A stretch of 64,000 nucleotides of DNA from Seminavis robusta. Taxonomy: Eukaryota; Bacillariophyta; Bacillariophyceae; Naviculales; Naviculaceae. Below are positions 40,540-51,500 of this stretch, one piece after another. The stretch covers positions 1-64,000 of the forward strand of contig CAICTM010000350.1 of NCBI GenBank assembly GCA_903772945.1, given 5' to 3'. Both the position numbers and the translations under genes were made by a program. Under the pieces are notes generated by a model that was given only the letters and a program-made list of their open reading frames with translations, made no database searches and was not told the origin of the DNA. The first letter of the stretch is position 1. Each line of letters opens with the position of its first letter.

Positions 40540-41111
40540 TAGCCATCATAGCTAGACCAGCCACCCATAAAGCATGAGCTTTCCACCCGGGAGTGCGTTT
40601 CAGGGTACAATCCACAATCCACATGCGCCGTCACTGGCCGCCAAAACTGAGCGCAACAATGTATGAACTATATAGTGATGGAGCTCGGTCATGTGAAACT
40701 GACCATGGCATTATCAAGACTCCTCTTTACCACTAGCTTAGCTAGAGTTTTTAACATTATGCTTGACTCTGTGATACGAACACTAGGCCACCCCAGGGTA
40801 CAGCAGCGACTGAAGGCGCAGCACAGAACCGTGTCGCAATTGACAAGAAGCTCAAGCTGCCCTCAAGAGCCGGCAGATTCCAAAGCTACTGGGGAAGCTC
40901 CCCTGTCAAGATCGTGTCACTTCACTCTGATGCTGGTAATCGCAACCATGTATATGAACTATAGTGACGGATCTATTTGCGTGAATCCAACCTTGACAGT
41001 GCTGAGACGCTTCTTTGGCAATACACGTGGCTCGAAGCATAGACATAATGGTGGACTCGACTCTATGGCATGAACTCTACGGGGTGACTCAACTGTATGT
41101 GCAGCCCCACT
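40540..41111. other. Intergenic with a broken LRR 3' copy
   Basis: About 570 bp between the ABCG gene and the LRR gene, convergent. It contains the LRR fragment listed next. ATGAACTATA(TA)GTGAYGGA also occurs twice (40662 and 40953), so local duplication happened here more than once. Confidence 0.5.
40800..40936 (-). pseudogene. Truncated duplicate of the neighbouring LRR gene's 3' end
   Basis: This stretch aligns with the last ~40 codons of the LRR gene at 41112-43298, at roughly three-quarters identity. Shared blocks include GTCRCAATTGACA, AGCTGCCC, GGAAGCTCCCCTGTCAAG and CACTCTG. On the minus strand it still reads LVNCDTVLCCA, matching LSVNCDMVQCCG at the intact gene's end. In-frame stops interrupt it and nothing upstream is recognisable, so it is a dead partial tandem copy in the same orientation. 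Confidence 0.75.
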
Positions 41112-43298
41112 CTATCCGCAGCACTGGACCATGTCACAATTGACAGAAAGCTCCAGCTGCCCCATCGCCTGCAGATTACAAATAGCCTCAGGAAGCTCCC
41201 CTGTCAAGTTTGTGTTACTCCACTCTGCTGATTGTAGAAGTTGCAAGGACTCAAAATTCGATGGCACCGTTCCTGATATTTGCGTTCCCGGAAAGTCTAG
41301 AATTCTAAGCCGCTCCAGGCTGCCAATGGATGACGGTATAGTTCCATGCACTCTGTCGTTGTACCCAAAACGGAGAACCTCAAGGTTGGAAAGGGTGCCT
41401 GTAGGACAACATGTGCACATAATCCAAGTTAGTTCCCTTGCGAACCTTCGACTTGGCCATGCATAAGAGCGTATCTTACCCATCAATTCAGGGATGGTAC
41501 CGCCGTAAAGATTGCCCGTTCCATCAAATTCCACAATGTTCGGCGCCATGATCGTCAAAGATGATAGGAAATCGCCAGAAAGCCGGTTATTGCTATTCCG
41601 CAAGATTCGCAATTTGGAGTTGGAGAAGCCCAATTCAGACGCCAGGATTCCAGAAAGCTGATTATTGGATAAGTCAACAACTTCAAGTTGCCGAGCCGCG
41701 AGAGACAGCGGCGGAAGGTTGCCAGCTAGTTTGTTGTCGCTCATATCGACTACTTTCAAAGATGCGAGCAGGTACATGGTTTGACCAAGAGTGCCTCGCA
41801 AGTTGTTGCTTGTCAGATTGAGCACCGCCAACCTCCCCTCATCGTCGCAAGAACTGTTGTTGCCGTGAGCCATATGCCACTCGGTGCATTCATCCGCGTC
41901 ATAATCGAGCCAATTGTCGTTTCGGATCCAGTCATCACCATTTGTGGACCGGTACAATGCGGCTAGGGCAAACCTCTGGCGTTGTTTTTCGGTGGAATAG
42001 TTTGCAAAGTTGGGATCTCCCATGATCCAACTGTTTGCCCATGATTGAGGACTGTTTGGATCCTCCAGGTTTCGGAGTACTACCGGAGGCAGGTCACTCT
42101 GAAATGGTTCCTGCGGCTCCGGCGATTCCTGTGGTGCATTATCGTTTTGTTCCCGTTGCATCGCTTCGAAAAGTTCTTCTTTCTGCTTGACAATCGGTAA
42201 GAGAATTGCCAAGAGGACACACACAATGAGGATGACACACAACACAATCCGCCTGCAAAGCTTCTTGCTTCTCACGACATCACGGCACTGCAAGTCTGTG
42301 GTTTCCTCGTCGATTGGTTTTGCCTCCACAATCAACCGGCTATCGGGGGCGCTATTGACGGAGGTGCCCATTCTGCGAATTGAGTCGACCAAAGTAGCCT
42401 CCAGCATGATTTCGTCTTGAAAGTATGCTGGGACTGTTGGTTGTGGCAACTGCATACTACATGTAGTTCGTGTCATGGATGATTGATCCATTGGATTCTC
42501 TTCATCGTTTGCCAATGCCATGCTACCACTGGCAAGCTCAGACGAATCGGTAACGGCGCCATTCATGCCCGCTATCCGGACAGCTCCGGGCAGAAAGGGG
42601 AGCGGGGTTGTGGAGGAAGAAATGATACTGGCAGTAGCAGTTTTGGCTTGTTGCGGAACAGAACAGGGTAGCACGAGGTGTCGTGCAGGTCGCAGTCTTC
42701 TTGTCCTGGGAGAGCTTGGCAGGGGTTGTTGCTGATCTGCCTCATCTTCAATCTCTGTCTTGGACTCTTCTTCAGCTGCTGCATACTGTTGGTTATTGCA
42801 CTCATCCCGAAGAACGTATTGTTGACGTTCATGAAGAAGTTTTCGCATGACACGAGCCTCGACCTCTTCTTCGATTCGTGTCACGTCCGCCTCGGACGCC
42901 ACATCACGTACAGATTCCTTGACAAGAGCTTCTACTTCGGACTTTGGTTTTCTCGCCAAAGGTTCCATTATACTTCTTTCTTTTTTGTGGGCCTTGCTGT
43001 CGTTTTCAACGGTTTCCTTGCGCGGTTTTCGTGATGACAATGCCAAGAGCTGGTTGTCTACTTGTTGGGATCGAACAGATTGATTTGTCGGGTTGCTTTT
43101 GTTGGAAGAGGAGGAATCAGGGGATTGGGTTGGTTTGCTCCTGATGGTACTGGGAGTAGACCTCATTTCTGCCTTTTCTTCTCGATTGTCATCAGATTGA
43201 AGATTGTCATTTCGTGCATGGAGAGAGGAGGATTTGGGCTCATCATAACCTTCTTCATCCTGTGACGAAATCAGCACCTTATTATCAGCCTTGTCCAT
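41112..43298 (-). CDS. Single-pass membrane LRR protein (no kinase), member 1
   Basis: From MDKADNKVLI (43298); ATG 43322 is an alternative. An in-frame, stop-free 81-bp intron is inferred at 41399-41479 (GTAAGAT...CCTACAG). Removing it turns a broken repeat into PELMG|TLSNLEVLRFGYN and gives 701 aa. The long cytoplasmic-type N-terminus (~345 aa) is Ser/Glu-rich. The membrane segment is about 347-372 (IVLCVILIVCVLLAILLPIV). Then comes a cap shared with the other two LRR genes (SWANSWIMGDPNFANYSTEK, QRFALAALYRSTNGDDWI, NDNWLDYDADECTEW). LRRs follow (LAVLNLTSNNLRGTL, LEVVDLSNNQLSGILASELG), then a Cys-ended C-cap (CNLQAMGQLELSVNCDMVQCC). Lacking a signal peptide, it is probably type II with LRRs outside the cell. 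A recognition role is inferred. Confidence 0.87.
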   Translation of the reverse strand: MDKADNKVLISSQDEEGYDEPKSSSLHARNDNLQSDDNREEKAEMRSTPSTIRSKPTQSPDSSSSNKSNPTNQSVRSQQVDNQLLALSSRKPRKETVENDSKAHKKERSIMEPLARKPKSEVEALVKESVRDVASEADVTRIEEEVEARVMRKLLHERQQYVLRDECNNQQYAAAEEESKTEIEDEADQQQPLPSSPRTRRLRPARHLVLPCSVPQQAKTATASIISSSTTPLPFLPGAVRIAGMNGAVTDSSELASGSMALANDEENPMDQSSMTRTTCSMQLPQPTVPAYFQDEIMLEATLVDSIRRMGTSVNSAPDSRLIVEAKPIDEETTDLQCRDVVRSKKLCRRIVLCVILIVCVLLAILLPIVKQKEELFEAMQREQNDNAPQESPEPQEPFQSDLPPVVLRNLEDPNSPQSWANSWIMGDPNFANYSTEKQRQRFALAALYRSTNGDDWIRNDNWLDYDADECTEWHMAHGNNSSCDDEGRLAVLNLTSNNLRGTLGQTMYLLASLKVVDMSDNKLAGNLPPLSLAARQLEVVDLSNNQLSGILASELGFSNSKLRILRNSNNRLSGDFLSSLTIMAPNIVEFDGTGNLYGGTIPELMGKIRSYAWPSRRFARELTWIMCTCCPTGTLSNLEVLRFGYNDRVHGTIPSSIGSLERLRILDFPGTQISGTVPSNFESLQLLQSAEWSNTNLTGELPEAICNLQAMGQLELSVNCDMVQCCG

Positions 43299-44374
43299 TA
43301 TAATTGAGCACAGAACAAACAAGAGGGAAGGAAAACTTTGGAGTCAACGGAGAGATGGGCTTACTGGGAGGGTAGTTTATTGAAGGCAACAACAGGTATG
43401 CAGTATGGAGGACCCAGTCAATGAGAGACCCCACTTAAGAGGTTGCTAGTATCACCTTTCGCTCTCCCAACTCCCAAGCTTCCAAGCTGCCACCAAGCCA
43501 TCAAGAGGTCAATGCGATGCCACTGGCTCTTTGTCGATTGTCCCGTCGCTTTGTTCTGGGTTCTGGTTGTTGTTTGCTTTGTGATGTGCTCAAGCGGGGC
43601 ACGCTACCGGGCACTATTGGCCGTAAATTGGTTGAGCATGGGAGTATTGCTGAAAGTTGCGTTAAATCTTCAAGATCACTCGTAGTGGCTTTAAGCTAGC
43701 AATACCGCCATACATCTCTCCTGAATACTTGCTTTGGTTTCGGGGTGGCGGTAGAATTGACAAGACCACGAACGACGCGCAAGCTACGAATCCAGTTGCT
43801 CAAAGTCATCAGATACTAGTAGATGAGCCCAAAGCGAAGGAGCAAATTTCTTGGCCTGGCCCGTCACGGCGTCTTCAGTGGAGGCTGCCTCAAAGCAGAC
43901 ATTGTTACAGCGTACAAGTTTAGCCAAGATTGTTGCTACCGGTATAGGAATAAATAAGGTCACTGCAATGGCGCTACTTTATTCAGCACAGAGTTGTGCC
44001 TCACGAACATCCTTCTAGCAGCATGCTTTGAAAGCAGAGGAGCAACCAGCTCTGGCTGAGATGCTTCTGCCTGCTGCTATGCGATTTCGAGTTCGTACCT
44101 ACCGGTATCTGGATATTGGTACGGGAATTTGCCGATTGGATCCGAAACTCTGAAAGCACTCGTACCGACTGCAAAATACTGGATTCTCCAAGCTCGAGAG
44201 GATCTACTCATCCCTAAGACAGTTATCCCATCTTGTTCGCCACACGAATGCTTGCAGTGCAGCAGAAGAGTACGATTTAGTCTAGCTAACGTAGTGTGTA
44301 GAGAACATAGTGTCTAGAATTACAAAGCAATCAACAGATGCTGTCCAAGCCAGCACACTGGCGGGGAGGCCGAG
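43299..44374. other. Intergenic, nothing recognised
   Basis: About 1.1 kb between two minus-strand LRR genes. Short frames only. CTACCGGTAT occurs near 43936 and 44100. Confidence 0.5.
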
Positions 44375-45220
44375 CTAGCAGCATTGAAGAGAAGAGGAGC
44401 AATCGGCTACGATCTGCAGTTGCTGTTCACTCTTGAGTTCACACAAACGTGCTGGAATCTTGCCCATGAGATCCGGGTTTCTTGATAGGTCAAGCCGATG
44501 CAAAGACTGGAGCTCTCCAAGCTCAACAGGCAATACTCCTTTCAAACCATTCTCACTAAGATCAAGCATGACAAGAGTATCAAACTCACAGACGGCGTTG
44601 TTTGCATGCCAGCCATTGAACCAGTGGCATTCATGAAGGCCATGATCCAACCAGGACTTGCTGGAGTTCCATTGCTGACCGTTCAGGGCATAATACACCA
44701 GAGCCATGCGGAAGCGCTGCAAGCTGCGGTCCCTGGAATGCTCATTCACCCCGAAATCGTTTCGAAGCCATAACAAGGCCATTGATTCTGGGCTGGAAGG
44801 ATCCTCCAGGGCGGCGACTGTCTGAGCTTGGAGCTCGTCCAGTTGGAAGGGGAGGTCAGCGGCTACCACCGGGGTGGATTTTTTGGTATTTTGCTGGCCG
44901 TGCTTTTGGTAGATGCTGCTCCCGATGATCACGGCTTGGAACACTCCCATAACGAGGACAAAAGTGACTCCGAGCACCATCACTATGTGAGGAAGAGCTC
45001 CCACGTCTTCATCGGATCCAATATAGGAATCGCTGTCTTCCGCTGCAATCTCTTTGGCGACCTCTGCGGGAGCCGAAAGCTCATCCTTCTCTTGAAAAGA
45101 ACTCGCCGAAGGAAGCTCATCCAAGGCTTCCTCAACATCGTATGACGCAGACTCAGAGAGAGCCGAGGTAGCGCTAGTGTGATCATCTTCCAAGGCGAGG
45201 ACTCCGATGGTAGGCTTCAT
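44375..45220 (-). CDS. Single-pass membrane LRR protein, short member 2
   Basis: 281 aa from MKPTIGVLAL. An acidic N-terminus (~75 aa) is followed by a membrane segment at 78-101 (IVMVLGVTFVLVMGVFQAVIIG). The family cap is recognisable (DPSSPESMALLWLRNDFGV, LQRFRMALVYYALNGQQWN, WLDHGLHECHWFNGWHANNA). There are only about two LRRs (LVMLDLSENGLKGVLPVELG, LHRLDLSRNPDLMGKIP) and the Cys-ended cap LQIVADCSSSLQCC. The layout is that of its neighbours with most of the LRR array missing, yet the frame is intact. It may be a natural short form or a recently shortened copy. It lies 1.1 kb from member 1 in the same orientation. Confidence 0.83.
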   Translation of the reverse strand: MKPTIGVLALEDDHTSATSALSESASYDVEEALDELPSASSFQEKDELSAPAEVAKEIAAEDSDSYIGSDEDVGALPHIVMVLGVTFVLVMGVFQAVIIGSSIYQKHGQQNTKKSTPVVAADLPFQLDELQAQTVAALEDPSSPESMALLWLRNDFGVNEHSRDRSLQRFRMALVYYALNGQQWNSSKSWLDHGLHECHWFNGWHANNAVCEFDTLVMLDLSENGLKGVLPVELGELQSLHRLDLSRNPDLMGKIPARLCELKSEQQLQIVADCSSSLQCC

Positions 45221-47103
45221 GGTTGTAAAAGTCTCAAGCTCCGGATGTGACAGAAATATAGCTGGGGATACGTAGACTACTGCTTTGGAAGCGCTTTTTT
45301 GCCTCCTTTGACTTTGACGGATCCAGTGTTTTGTGCGGGCAGGCCCAGGTTTCCCCCCACCCGAACAGAGAGGCTTGCTTCGGTACTGTACTACTGTAGA
45401 CTGTAGCTAGCTATAGTAGCTGCTACATGTAGCTACCGGTATTTGACTAGCTACCGGTGGCTATCAGAGCCGCCAAGATTTTGTACCGGTACCATCCACA
45501 CGTGCATTGAAATTAAAGTGGGACTTTGGATCCATTTGTACTAGATTCTCATTCAACATTACCAGTACTTAGAGGCCTAAGTTGTTCACTCCAGTCACAA
45601 CTTCACTCCCAAGATATAAAGTCTGAGTTCGGCTTTATATCATATTAAAGCGTTTGAGTCACTCTTAGATCAGATCCGACCCTTCCTATTGCAGGCTTTT
45701 GGCGTCACTATAACCCGGCCAAACTAACTCGACCACTGGCTCTTCGGATGGTACGACAACTACTAATTTGCATGAAGGATAGAGGGGCAACCACAGAGAT
45801 AGAAGGGCGCCCCAACACAAATATGCTCGTTGCGTCTTATAGGTCCTAAACGAAGGAGAATCTTTGCAGAAGCTGCATACACTTTTGGGATAGGTCGGGC
45901 CAGCCGAGTTCATAGCTCAGTCTGGCTAGCTAGCTAGAGAGTTAGTAGGCAGCAATGTGGGGGCGGGGCGGCTCTTGTCTGACTGCCACTACTGACCACA
46001 GCGCCCCGCTGGGCTGTTGGTCTGCCAGATTGAGCCCGAAACTACCAGCAACTGCTGCTATTCTCGCTGGACCAATCCATTTACAACGCCAGAGTTCGTG
46101 ACGAAGAAGCAAGCAAAGGAAGCCTCAGCCAGTCACTAGACCTCTAGAGACTACCTTGGCTATTGGAGTTCTAGCTGGAAGTAAGCTAGAGAAGCCACAA
46201 AGGTTGCATGAAGAAAACGAGCTATCGCGAGCAAAGCGATCCTTATTAGCGGCCTCGTCCGCTCGGGTAGCCTAAGGGTGATGGAAAGTTGCTCGCGTGA
46301 ATTGAATTGGGGTACTGACTGCCTTGTTCTTCGCCTTAGCTTACCATACCATACCTTACCTTACCTTGCCTTACCCTTGCCGCCAACCGCCAGTGCTACC
46401 TCTATTTTACATTTCTTCGGTACGCTGTACGGTAGAGAGAAAGATGCTCACAATTACAACTTACCTTTGCTAAGAGCAAGACGCGGGTCCTGACTCCAGA
46501 CCAGGTCGTACCCAAGACGACAAGCCTGGCTGGTACCGGCCACCGTTGCCATCCTTGGAGGCATCTCAAAGGCTCCCTCCCAAGCTCTATCTTCAAAAAC
46601 GGAACTGTTTGCACCTTCTTCTGTGTTTCGGCCGTCTGGGATTGTGGGAGGATGGATCGAAGGGGATTGTGAACGAGTGGTTGTGGTTTCCTTCATGCAA
46701 TTATCAGTCAGCAACATTGCATGAAGGATTTTGATGCCACGTGCCTCCGCAAAAAGGAACGGCACACGTACAGTACTTTTTGAAGGTGAAAAAGGTCCGT
46801 ACATGTATTTCATTGATGCTTCGTTTTTTGGCAGTCTCATTTGGGTTTAGGCTAGGAGGAGCTGGACGGACCCACGAACAGAGAATGTTTCTGAAACCAT
46901 TGATGATCCGATTGAGCATTCAATCAATGGAAGGCAGGTCCATGGGATCAGCAAGGTGCAAACAAATGAAGCGAATAAGGTCCTGTAGGTGAAACAGTGT
47001 GATCTATTAACAGTATCTAATCTCTGATTCCAACTCCGTCTTGTTCCTTCTATTGCCAACATGAACTTGGCGCTCTTGGTGTGTTGTTTTGTTTTGTTTT
47101 GTT
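45221..47103. other. Gene-poor interval
   Basis: About 1.9 kb. Many CTAGCTAG and TACCGGTA elements lie near 45405-45495 and 45925-45940. A short ACCTTACC-type run is near 46340-46375 and a (TTTTG) run near 47084-47105. No gene supported. Confidence 0.5.
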
Positions 47104-48030
47104 TTAGAACTCTCGCTCTTCGCATTCGGCGGTGTCGTTGCATCCCTCGAGCCACTCGAGGTTGGTGGCGTCGGCCCGCCGACAGCTCTGCCACCCGTTG
47201 CAGCTGTAGTCGGCGACGTTCTGGGCCTTCAGTTCGAAGCAGGCCGCGTAGTCGTTGCAGGCGTTGCTTCCGATCGTGGCCAGTCGGTTCCCGCGACAGG
47301 CGCCCAGCCCGTTGCAGGAGTCCCGGCCGATGGTGGTGGCGCCGTTGTTCTCGCACGCCCGGGTACCCATGCAGGATCCCAGACCGACGGTCTTGGTCCA
47401 GGTCCACACACAGGCGTCGGTGCCCACGCAGCAGCGGCCGTCGCAGGCGGCCGTCACCTCCGCCCCCGTCCCGGTGAAGGAATCTCGAAACTCGTGTTCG
47501 TCGCATTCGGCAAACTCGTTGCAGCCGCTGACTTCCGCAATGCCCGGGGCGTTGACGTTGTGACACGCCTGATAATTGTTGCACGAATCGTCGGCAATGG
47601 CCTGTCCGTCAAAGCCCAGGCAGGCTGCCTGCCCGTTGCAACTGTTCTCGCCGATGGTGGTGGCGGTTGCCACCTCCTGGCAGGCCCCGAGGCCGTTGCA
47701 GGAGTCCGGTGCGATTCGCTCCACGTTCGGTCGCAGGCATGCGGCCTGGCCATTGCAGCTCCCGGCGCAGACCTCTCGCTCTCCGGACCAACTGCACGCG
47801 TTCTGACCTTGGCAACAGTTGTGCCCTCCCGAGGTGCAGCTATTGGTCACGTCCTGGTCGGTCCCATAGAAGCACGCCGCGGCGACGGCACGACGATGAG
47901 TCAGATCGGCATGGCCGCCACCGCCGCGAAGATTCGTAGCGGAAGCAGCGGTATCCTCCCCCGCGGCGAGAGCTGTGGTGGCGCAGGAGGCCAAAGCGAA
48001 TAGTTTGATGAGAGTGCTAAGGGGGCTCAT
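47104..48030 (-). CDS. Secreted Cys-rich SCNGxxAC repeat protein
   Basis: 308 aa from MSPLSTLIKL (48030); the ATG at 48078 would place 16 polar residues before the signal. A signal peptide (FALASCATTALA) is followed by a short linker (LRGGGG) and about ten Cys-paired repeats. Examples are GSCNGQAACL, DSCNGLGACQEV, NSCNGQAACLGF, DSCNNYQACHNV, GSCMGTRACEN, DSCNGLGACRGN, NACNDYAACFEL and YSCNGWQSCR. They are spaced ~22-27 residues apart with IG/IA/VA..SC spacers. Two larger variant blocks contain GGHNCCQGQNACSW and CDGRCCVGTDACVW. The protein ends GCNDTAECEEREF. The coding region is clearly more GC-rich than its surroundings. Such repeat proteins occur in diatoms, probably extracellular and disulfide-linked; no enzymatic motif is present. 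Confidence 0.85.
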   Translation of the reverse strand: MSPLSTLIKLFALASCATTALAAGEDTAASATNLRGGGGHADLTHRRAVAAACFYGTDQDVTNSCTSGGHNCCQGQNACSWSGEREVCAGSCNGQAACLRPNVERIAPDSCNGLGACQEVATATTIGENSCNGQAACLGFDGQAIADDSCNNYQACHNVNAPGIAEVSGCNEFAECDEHEFRDSFTGTGAEVTAACDGRCCVGTDACVWTWTKTVGLGSCMGTRACENNGATTIGRDSCNGLGACRGNRLATIGSNACNDYAACFELKAQNVADYSCNGWQSCRRADATNLEWLEGCNDTAECEEREF

Positions 48031-48501
48031 TGTGTTTTGTTTCGTTCTTGTGTTCAGTTTGTGAGATTGTGAGCCCATGAAACGGTACCTGTTCTTCTAT
48101 CCAGGGCGCCCTGCCCAAGCACATCTGGGGCCCCCTTGCTCGTTCGCTGGAGGTGGGGGTGTTTGTCACTGGTTTGCCTGGTCAACGTCAAGCGTCCAGT
48201 GAGATGCTTGTGATCCGTGACTGAAGATGGCAAGTCCCAGGACCCCGCCGGAAACCTCGGCTTTCCGCGCAGAAGACAGTCACAGCGCGCCATCATTATT
48301 TATGTGCTTGGTTCTTTTCCATTACGTTGGACGCACAATGTCTACCGGCATTGGAACCTAGCTAGCGATCTCAACGATTCTGGATTGCATTGGCAATTGG
48401 ATGAGCTATTGGATGAAGGCCAAAAGGGGGCACAAGATGGATTCAATACCGGTATAATGTCCATATGCTACTGAACATTCAAAACTGGGCTTTAGTACCT
48501 A
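48031..48501. other. Intergenic, nothing recognised
   Basis: About 470 bp between two minus-strand genes. TACCGGTATAATGTCC near 48448 resembles GACCGGTATAATGTGC near 29401. No gene. Confidence 0.45.
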
Positions 48502-51500
48502 CTAGCTACCGGTAGTCGCAGAGACACCAGTGGAGGTGGACGATTCTACCGTTGTTTCTACCTTTTCTTCTTCCTCCTCCACAGAGCGAATTCCCACTCG
48601 CCCTGCATTCAGAACTTCATGCAATGCCCGCGTCAAGGCTTCCTTCTTGCAAGGAAACGGTTTCATCATGAACGTATCTGCACCTGATTCCAGGAATTGC
48701 TCACCCATGTCATTGGCTGAAAGACCACAAATGATGCTCTGCACGCCTCGAGAACGGAGCGCTCGGGCTGTCTCGGTTCCCAACAATTGCTTCTCCACAC
48801 TGGCCATGCTGGATTACCCACGTACAAGTAACGCAAACGAAAGTGCAATACAAACCAAGTTAGTACGCCATCGTGCTGCCAAAGACGGACTCCACCATGA
48901 CAAGAACACTGCAATCCATGACTTACTATTGGTCAAGGAAGATCACATCGAACTGTCTCGTTTCAGTGATCACCAGCGCCGTTTCACCATTGGCGGCCTC
49001 CTCAACCTCCCATTGCGGGGCCACCCGTAGTGCTGCTCTGCGAAACATTTTTCGAATCATTGTGTCGTCATCCACTACCAGAATAGACAAGGTATCTGGC
49101 AACTCGAACGACGGTCCCGTTGATCCATTTATCATGGCGGCGGCCGCGGCTTCCCCTGCCATCACGGTGCTTGCTGGTTGTTGTCCTTCTGGTAGCGCTT
49201 CTGCTTCGTTGGATGATTGTTCTGGTTGGTGCTCTTGCAAGCTCTTCTCCATTTCCAAGGGAGGTTGATTCAATCGTAGCACAAACCGCGTCCCAGGACA
49301 GCCATCTACTCCACTTTGGAATTCTTCGTCCAGGCAAATGTCGGCGCCCATTAGTTCGGAAAGGTTTTTGCAAACAGCGAGTCCAATGCCAGTCCCTTGG
49401 TTGAGCGAGTCCAATGACTCTTGGAACTTTGCAAACAACCTGTCTCTTTTCTGCATTGGAATTCCAGGCCCTGAATCTTCCACATAGAGTTCCACCGAGT
49501 TGTTAACAATTGCTGCTTTGAGACAAATGTAGCCTTTGTCCACGAATTTCACTGCGTTGGCACTGAGATTCAACACTATCTGTTTCAACCTCATGCGGTC
49601 CCCATTGGCTGCCAAATCAGGAGGGCATTCAATCCGGATTTCCACCTTGGCACCTCTCATAAAAAGAATGGCAGCCACTGGATCCAGAATGTCTCTACGA
49701 ATATCAATGGGACTCAGGTTGAGTTTGATTTGTCGACTTCGGGCTCTGTGGATATCCAACATGTTGCGAAGGAGCTGTACATGACAAAGTAGATTCAAGC
49801 ACCTGTCAGTGCGTTTCTTCCGAGTGCATCAAGTCTATAGTCAGGCACCACATACGTACCTCATTGATGAACTGGAGACTTGCATCCATGACTCCGACAT
49901 CTTCCAGGATGGATTGTTTGTGTTTTGGATTGGGCACATTCTCTGCTACTCCAACAGAAACAAAACTCAGTGCGGACATTGCAGCCGAGAGCGGGTTGCG
50001 AACTGTCACACAAGGACCAAGTCAAGGTTGATGATTAGAATCGAATCACTTGCTTCCCCATACGAATTGCTGCTTTTCTGTTTCACTCACCTTCATGGGC
50101 AATGAATTCTGTATCATCCAATAGCATGACATGCACACAAGTAAGTTGCTGAATGAGAAGAAGCCTATGCACAATCGTGGTGTTCTTTTTCCACTAATCA
50201 CTACTCACCATTGAGTTGTCTCTCCTTCATGGCTTGAATGCGTGCAATCTCTGCCTTTTCGGCCTGTGCTCGCGACTTGATTCGATTGAGTTTGGTCACT
50301 CGACTGAGATGGGAATGGAACCATGCAGCACAAAACAAACTGGCCAAAAAGATGATTGTTCCTCCTAGAATAACAAATAGCAAATCAGCTTGATGATCGG
50401 TGGATACCACGACCATGGTCCACTTTCGGCCCGCGACGTCCAATTCTCGTTCAAAATAGCGACCGGGTTGGGGAATGTCGGTGAAACTGACTTCGGGCAA
50501 TTCGGTAAAGGTGGGTTGGGATGATGATGATGACTTGCCGTCGTCATCGTCGGGTACGTCGACCGCCAAGGCACCTAGAAACTCGGACGATTCACCGGTA
50601 CTACTGCTAGCAGTCGTATCGTACAAGTAGACTGTTTTGTCTTCGGCTGCAGATTGGAGTGCATATGCTAGAAAGGAGGGTACTCGGACAACAATTTGTG
50701 CCACCGAGTTCATGCGTGTAACGTTTTCGACGGAAGTTGGTACCCCGGGATGTGCCAGAATGACACCATAGGCATCGGAAGTATCCTGGAGCAGTTTCAA
50801 TCGAGGACTGAGGACAGGCTTCCACGTGTCCAATGCAATAATGACATTGATGGAACTGGCCGTGGCTGTTGTTGTGAGTGCACAAACAAAAAGAAGAACA
50901 GAAGTGAGACATTTCTTTCAGCCCCACTAGCTAGCTAGCTTCCGGCTTGTACAATATATACCGGTGCATACCTGTGAGCTTGTCCAGCTCAATGATTGCT
51001 TCATTGCCTTCGACTGGTTCAACGTAATGAAGTGGCATGTAGTGGTCTGCCTTTGCTCTGGGTGAGAAGGTGGATCCTCCCTCTGGCAAGAAGACTTGTT
51101 CGGTAATGCCCGTGTAGTTGAAATGTGGATAGTACTTGACATAGTATTCTCTGGCTTCAGCTTCAAAGTTCTCTCGCACATCATGAGGAATAATGGGCAA
51201 ATACTGCGACGCCAGAATGTTCCCGACGCCCTGTGCCGTAATATGTTCGTAGAGTTTTCGAAAGTCTCGTCGCGAACAATAGCCGAGGTGTCCGGCAATA
51301 TCGTCTTCGGGTGCAATGTCGTAATTGCGTTCAACATGATCATGACAAGACTCGTGAATCCACAATCCAAACGTCTCGTAGGTGGACCATGCCGATAAGA
51401 TGCGGTAGGTGATGCCTTCGGCGGAACTGGTAAAGCGTGCTTCCATGTCCGAGTTGGTGGCATGAACTCCAAAGGCCATGAACGCGACACTGGCAGCCGC

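Noticed and set aside
40663-41073. 136-aa plus-strand frame downstream of the ABC transporter
   Set aside because: Runs antisense through the broken LRR copy; the minus-strand similarity explains the sequence.
47061-48003. Long plus-strand frames (138 and 304 aa) opposite the Cys-rich gene
   Set aside because: High GC keeps all frames open; only the minus-strand frame has a signal peptide and regular Cys repeats.
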